DNA of 64,000 nt from the NCBI GenBank assembly GCA_963978905.1, contig OZ022260.1, forward strand, positions 35,667,326 through 35,731,325, given 5' to 3'. Source of the DNA: Trichostrongylus colubriformis. Its lineage: Eukaryota; Nematoda; Chromadorea; Rhabditida; Trichostrongylidae. The position numbers and the translations under genes were made by a program. Shown here in pieces: positions 10,834 through 20,938 of the stretch. Each line of letters begins with the position of its first letter. The first letter of the stretch is position 1. The notes beneath the pieces were generated by a model. The model worked only from the letters and a program-made list of their open reading frames with translations, did no database searches and was not told the DNA's origin.

Positions 10834-13754
10834 GCTTTCTTCGACATGCTTCATATATCTGACTAGTTCATGGCAAGCCAAGTAACTTCCTTCTCACTAA
10901 CTCATACAACAAAAATTGTATATTATATAAAAATACATGATAATAAAAAAGCTGGTACGACAACGTTGTACTTCATCCTTCCCTTGCTGATGAGCACAAA
11001 AGGAGGATGCTGCTAATTGTTTGGTTCCCGTCTCAGGGCTCATACAAAACGAAAATTATTACAAGACCGCCAGAAATAATTTATATCAAAATACTCTCAC
11101 GATCTTCATTTTAGCAGACATATTAGACTAAATAGTGGCATAATGTGATTCTTCAATGTTTAATATTCAAAACTTCGAAAAATCTAACACCTACTTTATT
11201 TAAATGGTCTCTTTCTTCCAGTTCATCAAAAAGTACTTAGGTAGATAACTATCGTGGAAAAAGGCGGTTTCCCACACTTCCAAGGGAATTCCACTCAGGC
11301 CATGTTAGGGTATCACCCTCTCGATTACTGATATTGACTTATGTATGTCGATAATTATTGGTACGGGCGGTATTATATGAAACAGAGGGACAATAACTCG
11401 GCACAGATGAGAGGAGCTTCCTGGTGGGTGGATTAGTTTTGACTTTAGCGAAATCCACTTTCCGTAGATAGGACATGTTCCACACACTACGGAACTCCTT
11501 ACTCGCATAGGCTTAGGCAAAGTCCACGCCGCCGCGCATGGCGGATGGATTGATGATTACTGTGGAGCGACTGGTGCGCTGAAACATTTGCGCACAGATT
11601 CCTCAGGACTTTGCTTAAGTTAAGCGAAGCAACCTACAATTTTGTGTGTGCTCCAAAACTTCTCTGAGAGCCTCAAGCCTAATTCCACCATATGCTGCGA
11701 TCTACAGATGGCTTTGATTTCTTGCACATTTCCTCTTAATACGGCCTTTCACATAGTCCATCTTGATAGCAGCCTCACATCTCCCCCATTCGTTGGACCT
11801 TTACGGTGAATCTCCTAGGTTTTACCGCCTTTCCTGTTCACTATTGGGTGAACTTCCAGCCGTATCAGCCCGTAGCAAATCTCTTTTTCTCCGACTCTGG
11901 AGCCTATACGACCCATTTGATCGGTGAAATGGCACACTGGGAGTTAAGGAGTCTCTACATTCTCTGGGACAAGTTCGCTGTTCATGTTCATCAGGATCTT
12001 TCCCTTCTACACATTCCAAGCGCAAGAGCCCAGCTTCCTCGGTGAGAAGTGGTTGGTCCAGTTGAATAGGGTCGGAATACGTGGCTTTCGTCGTGAACTG
12101 GCACGAACTTCTTACCATTCCATAACACATATAAATTAGAATCACTGATACCAAAAATGGCCAAGCTCTTTCAGATCAGATGAGCTACGCAGCAGGGAAG
12201 TATCCTTGTGTATAACTCCTCATTCCAACAATTAGACGCCTCCAGAGGGTGCTTCTCACCGAATGGACTCGTACACCACTTAAATCGCGCAGCAGAAGGT
12301 CGTCGACGGATGGCATTATTGGAAAGCATCTACTCAATATGTCGGACCACAGTTAGGGATTCATCTTGACAGGGAACCACTATAATTAGGTCTTATAGGT
12401 CCCAATTCATCTGGCCGTCTTTCATCACTGTCGAGAAGGATTAAAACTGGATTCCAAACTCTCACTCTGTAAAACCTCGGCGTTGGTGTTAACTACGATT
12501 TTCTCTGCTATGCCAACGAGGTTGTTAGGTGGAACTTTTATTGACGGCCTAAAGTCTCGACCAGATCGTCTTCTTTGAAGGCCCAGTCCACTACCGCGAG
12601 AGCGGAACGCTGCCACTCCGTGTCAGCTATTCTCAGTGTCAGTTCCCTGGTCGAAAAGTGAGGCCGCCAATAAAAATTCCATCCAACAACCTCGTTGGTA
12701 TAACAGAGAAAACTGTGATTAAGTGGGTTTTTATTGAATGTAAAATTGAATTCGAATAGAATTCTTCAGAAAGATCTCATGGCAGTGGTAGGTAGTAAGC
12801 GCTTGTAACTCAATGGTAGAGGAGAGAAAGATCGGTAAGTCTATCGTTCCGGCAAGACATGAATAGTAACAGTCCCTGATTGCATCCAGACCATACAGGG
12901 GTTGCGAGCGAAGTCAAGCCTAGCGTCGAGGAGAAAGCCCGGGAAGGAGGGAGAGGGGAGGGCAGGATGTGCTGTGAGTTCATCCACTCTGGGCCCTTCC
13001 TTTCATGAGCTGAGGTAAAAACCACACGCACACACCCCAGCTCACAAACAAATAAAAGGATTTTGTATAGCAAAAGAAACCCTATCGAACACCCTACACC
13101 ACTTCGAGGGAAAACAAAGAGACCTTTGTGAAAAAAGGTAAAAACCGAACGAACGATTTTCATAATCTGATAGGCCATCGTCAGACTTCGCGATTCTGAG
13201 TTTCCGCGTTTGCGACTTTGCTTATTCTGCGATTCTCCGATTTTGCAGCGCCGCATTTCGTAAGCGATACCACGACCTTGAGATTGTGCAATGCCGCAAC
13301 TTTGCGTGCGGATCCGCGGCACTGCAAAATCGCGAAGTTTGAGAGCGACTATAGATTAAAAAAAAAGCAAAAGTGAATCGCTTCAAGAAACAAGGGATGA
13401 AAAGTGCTTTAGAAGTGAAGGTCGCCGAACCGTTCGCGTGCTTTTTAATTATTGCACCACGATATGTATCCCACCCAACCACATAGACCCGACAATTTTA
13501 CTCAGAAAAAAAAGTGACTAGCTTTACCAGACATCAGGGAATGTGAGTATTTGCGAAGTTTTCAAACAAACGCTCCAATTCATAGAAGAGTTATGTTTTT
13601 TCAACGAATGTTTTTCTTACGGTAATGCATACAGTAATCCAAAAAAGGTTATTCATTTTTTTTGCAGAAAATACTACAATGCCAAAAATATCAGAAAGTG
13701 GATGGATTGGATTCAGAGACTTCCTTCGGTTTCTCTTAGGGCCTATTATTATTT
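10834..13754. other. Gene-poor stretch with decayed repeats
   Basis: No convincing gene. Contents are an inverted repeat (12491-12720), a region near 12455-12600 resembling pieces at 27310-27460 and 31110-31160 (probably relics of one element), and a low-complexity block at about 13195-13340 built on GCGATTTTGC/GCAAAATCGC words. The ORF of 170 codons on the minus strand at 12810-13322 falls largely in this biased sequence and shows no recognisable domain. Confidence 0.4.
12491..12720. repeat. Inverted repeat, 60-bp arms
   Basis: The left arm 12491-12550 (contains TTCTCTGCTATGCCAACGAG, ending TTGACGGCCT) is complementary to the right arm 12661-12720 (starting AGGCCGCCAATAAAAATTCC), with a handful of mismatches and a 110-bp spacer. 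Either a short hairpin element or two relic fragments inserted in opposite orientation. Confidence 0.75.
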
Positions 13755-13974
13755 AGGTGCTATCGCAATGAGGAGGGGCATCTTAGAAAAGTTGCTTGTC
13801 TAAGCATCCTGACAGATCTTCAAAGGGTCAATCTGCATATTCAGGAGTATACTTTAGCCTAAGCCTTAATGGAGGAGGGAAGGGGTTCCTTTCACCTTCT
13901 TGGTTTAGGTGAAACGAGGGTCTAGTAGTAGTGGGATGCTCTCCCCCCTCCCCCACCTCATTGCGATAGCACCT
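13755..13974. mobile_element. Small MITE with AGGTGCTATCGCAATGAGG termini
   Basis: A 220-bp element. The left end AGGTGCTATCGCAATGAGGA is matched by CCTCATTGCGATAGCACCT at the right end. The centre contains AAGCCTTAATGGAGGAGGGA followed by TTCCTTTCACCTTCTTGG. A related centre with AAGCCTCAGTGAGGAAGG appears at about 63850-63920, and a fragment of the terminus occurs near 8460. Confidence 0.8.
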
Positions 13975-14642
13975 TATTTATTTAATTTAGTACACTATTA
14001 ATAACCGAACGATTGTCAAAAATACACAAAAACTCGTTTTTCCATTCTTCGTAATCATCTTTTCTTCGCGTATTACTTGTATTTCTTTGGACCCCACCCG
14101 GACTTATACCAGATGAATGACAGGAAAGGTGTTGGCATACCAGCAGGTATTCCCCAAAAATAAAAAAGGCTTGATGGTCACATTTTGTTTTATTTTGTTT
14201 TATTCCGTTTGTTTTATCCTACACACAGTGACTCAACAAACGCAGCTCGCCGATGCTCATAAAATACGACCCTTTAAGTTGATCACTCCGAAGTGAGCCT
14301 CCCTACAAGGATCCCTCAACCAATGCCTGACCCTGTCTATTACCGAGCATCACAGCCTGACCTACTCTATCGGTCTAGTCCGGGCTCAGCTCGCTCATCC
14401 AAGATCCCCATAGCTTCGAAAGTGGTTCTCCCTTATGGAACCAGGTTCATTTGTTAGTCATGTCATGTGGTTACTTTTCCTTCTAAGTGTATTCAATTAT
14501 GCCTGTTATTTTCGTTGTGCTATCGGATTGGATTACGCGCCTTGTCGTCCTCATTAGGCTAGTGATTTGTAAGCGAATACGCATAGCCAAAACACCTGCT
14601 GCTGCAGTATGGCTGGTATCAGCACGTTAATCCTGAGTAGTA

Positions 14643-17261
14643 GTGATAGAAGACATAGAAGCCCATAAAAGAATGAAGTTATTTGCGGGCGTTGATGCTG
14701 GATTTAAAGATAGAATCAAAGAACACCTTTCAAACATATCCTCTCACAAACTTAACTCGCCGCTATACAACCACTTCTATAATTGTAGAAATGGAATCAC
14801 TGTAACCGTTTTAGATTCTATCAAAACTAATGATAAAAAAACACTACTTGATAAAGAATTGTTCTGGATTAAACTTTTAATGACACCTTTCCCGTTCGGT
14901 TTGAATGATAACATTAAAGGATACGGTAACATCACAAACGTGGACAATCCTATCTCATTCCAATGCAACCCTCCTTTTTTCAGTTTAAGAATTGTTAAAG
15001 AAAGAATTAATAGAGGCTCAAAGGGTAACAAAAATCGAAGTAATAAAACCGCTGAACAAATTATAGATGAAATATGTAACCTGGAAGGAACTATTGAACC
15101 CATACAGTACTACAGACTAATTAAAACATTAAGTAAGTCAGAAATCAATAAATTGATTAGAGCCTCTCACAGCGACCATTTTTTGTCGAATGTGGCCAAC
15201 AAAACAAGGTTTTTGATTTTGTGTATATTAGCACACTTACATTATCATACAAACGAGGTCAAGAAACCTAAACGTTTGTGCCATAATGTCACTATACATT
15301 ACAAAAGTAGAATCTTTAATGAAATTCCATTTAATAGGATTTTCAACTCTGGGTTTGTTAAACGACTGTTGATCAATAGATATGATTCCAATTCTGTACT
15401 TACGCCCATTAGGGTGATTTTCAAGTATAATAATCCCATCTCAAGCAAAATTTTCAATTATAATAAATTATTAACTAATTTAGACACCGCTACGTTGGAA
15501 GAAATTATCAAGGGAGACTGTATTTGTAATCACGAAAACGTTAAACAATATATTAACATGCATCATGGTCATGTTGTAACCGGAGATCTTGGAATTATAG
15601 AAGATGGAAACCTTAGAGAAATACTACTCAAAGGTACAAAGTTTAGAATTGATACAGGGATAACAAGGTTGCAGGTTAAAAATACATACTTCAATGCAGT
15701 CAAACAAATTACTACGTTCTTCCGGAACAGGTATAAACTTGATGGTAATAAGGTTAATATTCTCAATAAGTATTTTTCCACATGCTTTCATAAGAGGATA
15801 AAACCCTTACTCACGCTTGACAATATCAGCAGTACGAAAATGAAGGTATCCTTCAATCATATCAAACATTATCAGGAGAGATTTGTTTTTTGTCCTCTTG
15901 ACAAAGCCAGTAATAATTATGGTCTTATCTGCAAAAAATTTTATGTTACAACGCTTATGGAAGAAATGGGTATCGAATACGATCCAAATTTTGGATCCTT
16001 TATAAATAGGCTCACAAGAAACACATATGAGCTTGTTCCCAATTCTAGTAAGCATTCCATTATCACTAGCCATAGACTCTTTTGCACTCGTAACGGTCTG
16101 CATAATAACACGGAAACCGACCTTCCTTTAATTTATGCTCTTCCTAAGTTACATAAAGACCCGGTCAAGTTCCGATTTATTACAGGAGCTCATAAAAGTA
16201 GCATTAAACCCTTAGCTATGGAGCTTCATGTAATTTTTTCTCACATAAAACGTCACTTTATCAATTACTTGCGAGTAATACAAGATAGAAACAGAACTAT
16301 TAAAACATATTGGGCCATTAACAATATTAATATTAGTCGAGAACTCTGTTCCATTAAGCAGGACAATATTAAGTTATATACGGCAGATTTTACAGATATG
16401 TTCACTAACTTGGATCATAATTTAATCATTAGTAATATGCAACAATTATTGCAATTATGTTTCAATAATTCTGGTAAACCACTTATAGCTACTAATGGGT
16501 ATACTGCCTTTTATACTGACGGCAAGGTAGTCAAAAATAATTTTAGATATTATAATAGTACTGACCTCATTTTTTTGATAGACTACTTGTTAAAAAATAG
16601 CTACTGCATTTTTGGAGGCAGTGTGTTCAAGCAAATCAAAGGAGTTCCTCAAGGAGGTAACTTTAGTCCTTTATTGGCCGATCTCACTCTTTCTGTTATG
16701 GAATATAATTATTCTAAAATCAAGAAATTTAATAGCAATAAATTGTTCATACCATATAGATATATGGATGATTTATTAGTTCTACACAATGAAAGCGAAG
16801 CAGTTATAGATGAATGTATTAAAGATGTTTATAAAAGTACTATAGAGGTTAAGAAGACTCACTGCTCTGAAATTTATGGTAATTACTTGGACATGACTAT
16901 TGAAATAGATGTTAATAGGATAAAAACTAGATTATATAACAAAACAGATGATTTTGATTTCAAGGTTATTAGGTTTCCACATCAAGCTACTTACATCTCT
17001 ATAAACACCAAGGCTTCTGTGATTTACACTGAAACTCTCAGAATAGCTAATACCTGCACGGAAATGCAAACGTTTATAAGTAGGATACAAGATATGTTTG
17101 CAATTCTTTTATGTAATGGATATCATAGTGAATTTATAACAACTAATATTATTAAATGTATATATAACAACAAATTCATTAGCTATAAATACGGCATAGT
17201 AGATGATTTTAAAAAGATTAATATATTAGTCAATGGGACTTTAGGTCATTATTCAATTTAA
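14643..17261 (+). CDS. Penelope-like retroelement reverse transcriptase, N-terminal endonuclease remnant
   Basis: An intact 872-codon ORF, unspliced. The frame opens at a GTG after an in-frame stop at 14634; the first ATG is codon 11 (14673). Residues about 12-105 look like the latter part of a GIY-YIG-type endonuclease: FKDRIKEH (conserved Arg) and ELFWIKLL (conserved Glu), then a GLNDNI-type linker. The GIY-YIG tyrosines themselves are not seen. Reverse transcriptase motifs follow: ALPKLHKDPVKFRFITG, motif A ADFTDMFTNL with Asp at about 582, motif B GVPQGGNFSPLLADL at about 667, and motif C YRYMDDLLVL with YMDD at about 707-710. The LPK-HK signature and telomerase-like layout fit Penelope-like elements. 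Endonuclease at the N-terminus suggests the Naiad/Chlamys branch rather than C-terminal-endonuclease groups. AT-rich codon use differs from neighbouring host genes. The intact RT core suggests recent insertion; the missing 5' end suggests truncation. Confidence 0.88.
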   Translation: MIEDIEAHKRMKLFAGVDAGFKDRIKEHLSNISSHKLNSPLYNHFYNCRNGITVTVLDSIKTNDKKTLLDKELFWIKLLMTPFPFGLNDNIKGYGNITNVDNPISFQCNPPFFSLRIVKERINRGSKGNKNRSNKTAEQIIDEICNLEGTIEPIQYYRLIKTLSKSEINKLIRASHSDHFLSNVANKTRFLILCILAHLHYHTNEVKKPKRLCHNVTIHYKSRIFNEIPFNRIFNSGFVKRLLINRYDSNSVLTPIRVIFKYNNPISSKIFNYNKLLTNLDTATLEEIIKGDCICNHENVKQYINMHHGHVVTGDLGIIEDGNLREILLKGTKFRIDTGITRLQVKNTYFNAVKQITTFFRNRYKLDGNKVNILNKYFSTCFHKRIKPLLTLDNISSTKMKVSFNHIKHYQERFVFCPLDKASNNYGLICKKFYVTTLMEEMGIEYDPNFGSFINRLTRNTYELVPNSSKHSIITSHRLFCTRNGLHNNTETDLPLIYALPKLHKDPVKFRFITGAHKSSIKPLAMELHVIFSHIKRHFINYLRVIQDRNRTIKTYWAINNINISRELCSIKQDNIKLYTADFTDMFTNLDHNLIISNMQQLLQLCFNNSGKPLIATNGYTAFYTDGKVVKNNFRYYNSTDLIFLIDYLLKNSYCIFGGSVFKQIKGVPQGGNFSPLLADLTLSVMEYNYSKIKKFNSNKLFIPYRYMDDLLVLHNESEAVIDECIKDVYKSTIEVKKTHCSEIYGNYLDMTIEIDVNRIKTRLYNKTDDFDFKVIRFPHQATYISINTKASVIYTETLRIANTCTEMQTFISRIQDMFAILLCNGYHSEFITTNIIKCIYNNKFISYKYGIVDDFKKINILVNGTLGHYSI

Positions 17262-18043
17262 AATTTTTTTACCTTATCACTCTCTGCCCCCCCCCCTTTT
17301 TTTTATTCATCATTGCACTACTTCGTTTACTTCCTTTTTGGAGTCAGTCATCACTTCTATTGCACCTTTCCCACTTGAACACATATTTTCCTATCATAAA
17401 CATAGACTCTTATATATCAACGGAGGACAGGGTGGTAGCGCGCCCCAATCAATCTATTTATAGGTGGATGATAATTAGCCTGAGTATCAAACCCAATATA
17501 TTATGACGTTCCTTCGTAGCTTTTATTTCATTTTTACTTCTGTTCTAACCTCGGACACCTCCTGCCCTCTATTCGATCCTATTTCTCTACTTCTCTTACG
17601 TGCATTACGATTGTTATCGTCTTTATATATGTATAAGTTTATTTGTATCGTGACGATCGTTTTTGTTTTTTTTTCTTTTTTCTCCTATGTTTATCGTGTC
17701 TCGTTGCGATCGATCTTTTTTCTCCGTTGCGCTGATGCAACCTTGATTGCCTTTCAGAGACTGACTCGCTATATTGGATTTTTGTTATGGAATTTATTAT
17801 ATGGTATGATTATTGTGGAGAATTATTACAAACACACAGGTACGCTTTTTATGTGCTTTTAAAATTTCTTTATGGGTTTTTCATTTGGTTTTACAATTTT
17901 TAGTACTTTTTTGTGTACTGTTATACATTTCCTTTGTTTCCCCTTTTTTGGATTTTGTTTATCTTAACACTTTTCTTTTAATTTTATTTTTAATTTTAAT
18001 TTTATTTTTATTTTTATTTTTTTCACCTTTTTAACAATTCCTT

Positions 18044-18131
18044 TGTTTTCATCAACACCTTACTCACTGATGAGCCTCCGGGTGTTGATGAAAACACATG
18101 GCTCGTCTGAGTTTAGGAGGCGAAACGAGCC
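18044..18131 (+). ncRNA. Hammerhead ribozyme, two-hairpin kissing-loop arrangement
   Basis: Hairpin 1: a perfect 16-bp stem, 18044-18059 with 18081-18096. Its loop holds ACTCA (18062-18066), the invariant CTGATGA (18067-18073) and GCCTCC (18074-18079). Hairpin 2: stem 18100-18106 with 18125-18131 (7 bp). Its loop begins with cleavage-site C18107, then TGAGT (18108-18112), TTA, GGAGGC (18116-18121) and GAA of the invariant GAAA. ACTCA pairs with TGAGT (stem I), GCCTCC with GGAGGC (stem II), and hairpin 2 is stem III with GTC before the cut. All conserved core positions are present and adjoin their stems with no extra bases. Predicted cleavage is after C18107. Stem order differs from types I-III (see findings). 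Hammerheads are established in Penelope-like elements, which supports the assignment. Confidence 0.82.
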
Positions 18132-18285
18132 TAAAAACTCATACTTTAACATTAGGTTGTTTTATTTCAATCCCTTTATTTTCTCTCTTTTCTTTGTACT
18201 AGACTTGTCAAGGAGGTAAAAGCATCAACTCGTACATCGGCCGGCCTCGCAATTTATTGTGTAGACCAAATCACATTCACCTACC

Positions 18286-18350
18286 ACCACAATTCTGAGT
18301 GTAACTAGAATGCGCGGCGCATCACAACAAAGGATCGATTAAAGCCGAAA
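18286..18350. repeat. Dispersed TGCGCCACGCATTC repeat, reverse copy
   Basis: It reads CAATTCTGAGTGTAACTAGA, ATGCGCGGCGCATCACAACA, AAGGATCGATTAAAGCCGAA. It is the reverse complement of the copy at 20860-20938 with about 80-85% match by eye. Lies just past the Penelope-like element. Confidence 0.65.
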
Positions 18351-20859
18351 CTTTGTTCTTTTTATTTTTCCACAGGGCCATAAGCAAATGAGCCAGCAAG
18401 GGCACACGTGCGCGATCACAGCCATTACACCAATGCGGTCCGAAACTCACGATCAGTGACGTTGCGCGTTGTTAGACAAATGGGATTGATTATGGCCAAA
18501 GCTTTATCCTTAATCCGTTCTTTATCCTTTATTCCCTTATTCTTTCATTTTCTTTACTCGTTTCCATCATAGGAAGATTCGGTGGACTATTACTGATGAC
18601 TTGGTTTGGAGTACACTAGTGTTTTGAGTCCTCATTATACTCCTAGTGGCATATGTGGCCCACAGTATGAATAAATAAACAAATGTGTGGAAGATATATA
18701 TCTGAATTGAGAACGCAACTGAGAAAGGAAACGGCACTCGCAGCAATTATTTAAGATCGTAAGAGATCTTACGTGTCTAACTGTGGTAAAGTTCTACTAC
18801 ATAATGCTTTCGCTTTGCTAGTTCAGTAGCGTTTATCGTAGTTGAAATCCTGTAATTTTTCGTAATATTTTTAGTTGAGAAAACATTCTTTTAACTGATC
18901 TGAGTAATTGCTTTGATTGTCCAAGGGTCTTCCGGAATCAATCGTGAAGCGTCACAAAAGTTTCAGTCGCAAGCTGCATATCTCTAATTCTACCCAAATG
19001 ATCCACACCTTTAATTTTTGAAGAGAACTTATGAGTAGAGAGTAGAGGTCTAGTAGAGGTCAGGTATCATTCAAATACGTTACTGGTTTTGAAGAAGAGT
19101 CAAATACATGGCGCAAGAAGAAAGAACTTGGGTCAGTACTAAGACGTTCAGCGTATCCCACTTTTACTTTACCTTTCTGTATTCCTTCTGTCATTTAGAC
19201 ACCACCCATCAATCAACTGATATCTATGTATAGTGGGTTCTTCAGCATTTTTCAGATTTTTCGTATTTTCTGTGGCCAATCTTAATTTCCTACCATTCCA
19301 GGCAATCAATGCTGAAGACCCCTGGACAGCAGTACTTAGCAGCTATGCAGTCGTCTCACTCGGTGCTCGTTACACGGTATGCAACACTGCTAAGCTCGTC
19401 TACTTAACACATCCCATATTTACATAGCGGCTTAAATACCCCGACAATGGTCGTAGTCGCGTCGTTACGGTCAGTGAAGCACAAGATTACACTTTGCACA
19501 TTTACCCACACTCACGAGAAATAACGACAAATAAAATGTCCTCTTTTGACCGAGTTTACAAACTAAACAAAAAGGGCTTATTCGGAAATGTTCAGAGGTG
19601 CTCTTTGAATTGCGACACGCTTTTAACACATATAGAGAGTAGCAGGGTCATCGTAGGAGTAGAGATAACATGAAGTAACGATGAGGTCTCATTACTAACC
19701 CTACAAATTCAGCATTCTTTATCTTCCATCCCCATGACAGGCAGAATGAAATGAAATAAGTTCCCTCGTCCATATATAGGAAAGGGAATGGCCTAAAAAA
19801 TACTATTCCTGCCTCTATGAAGAAATAAATAATTATTAACAAGGAGATCATGTTTGAAAAGATTTTTTAGGGGAAGAAGCAATGAAGTAGTTGAACCTCC
19901 ATTTCGCACGTGTCCTTAGACGAAGGTTATCTTTAAACAGCATTTATTTAATTACGTATACAGTTAATGAGTCAATTGGGTATAAATTGAAGTATGTCAC
20001 ATTTCAATCCTATTCAGTACAATAAGTGCAAACAATGCCTAGTGTTGTCTAGTCACCGTATGCCTAATTCAGCTTCTGTGCGCCAACCGACCTGCTTAAT
20101 TCATGACGACTCCACAGCCAGTTTACCTTGCTTCATGCCCTGCTTATAGCTCATTGTCAATTTACCCCACTGTGATTTTGTAACGTTCTCTTTTACATAG
20201 TAGTATCAAAGGGATGTAGACAGAAAAGTCCCACATACTAATGTTGAGTAAACAAAACAGAAGTAGATAATTAATAAACAAATTGGGAAGAATAAGTTAG
20301 ATTTTGGTTCATCGAAATACTTTTGCCTTATGGTACTTATAGAAAATGTCAAGTGGCACTAGTTCCTATGAGATACGCCATGCACTTAGCTTCCGTCGTA
20401 ATCATAGAAGTATCCGAATGTATATTCGGCCTATACTTAATTTGCGGGATATTTACATATGTTCAAATGAACGTTTTAAAGGTTCAAGAAGGGCGAGGCT
20501 GAACAAGACATTCGATAACAAAATGACATAGATTTGAGGGCCGGAAACAATTTTGTTCCATGTTCGGCACTACCTAGAATTTGCGGTAGTGCTACCATTT
20601 AGTTGAATTTTTGCCTTTGCAGATTTCTCTCCAGGCCTTTTTAGCGATCACATGCCTAGCAAAATAGATTTCCATTCTTTTTATGAGACCAATAAAATGA
20701 TAAGGAGTAAACAAAACTATATGTGCACAACTCCAACACAACGCGAAACGTCACTTTTCGTGAGTTTCGGCCGAATTAGTGTAATGGCTGTTACCGAATG
20801 TGTGCCCTTGCTGGCTTGTTTGCTTATGGCCTAGTGGAAAAATGAAAAGAACTAAATTT

Positions 20860-20938
20860 CGGCTTCAACCAATCCTTCGTTGTGATGCGCCGCGCATTCT
20901 TGTTCCATTCAGAATCGTGATGGCAGATGAATGCGATA
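20860..20938. repeat. Dispersed TGCGCCACGCATTC repeat, forward copy
   Basis: TTTCGGCTTCAACCAATCCT, TCGTTGTGATGCGCCGCGCA, then TTCTTGTTCCATTCAGAATC and GATGAATGCG. Best-preserved copy of the family and the one I used to align the others. Confidence 0.65.

Larger units (their letters stand above)
14643..18131 (+). mobile_element. Penelope-like element, 5'-truncated, with 3' hammerhead
   Basis: Minimal extent: the RT ORF plus its AT-rich 3' region, including pyrimidine-rich runs at 17281-17310 and 17940-18030 and the hammerhead at 18044-18131. I could not find target duplications or a second long-repeat copy upstream, so outer borders are open; the upstream repeat that Penelope-like elements usually carry seems absent. 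The strand composition (T-rich 3' region) differs sharply from sequence on either side. Confidence 0.7.

Noticed and set aside
12810..13322. 170-codon minus-strand ORF
   Set aside because: No recognisable motif; half of it covers the GCGATTTTGC-type repeat block, and there is no splice or start context.
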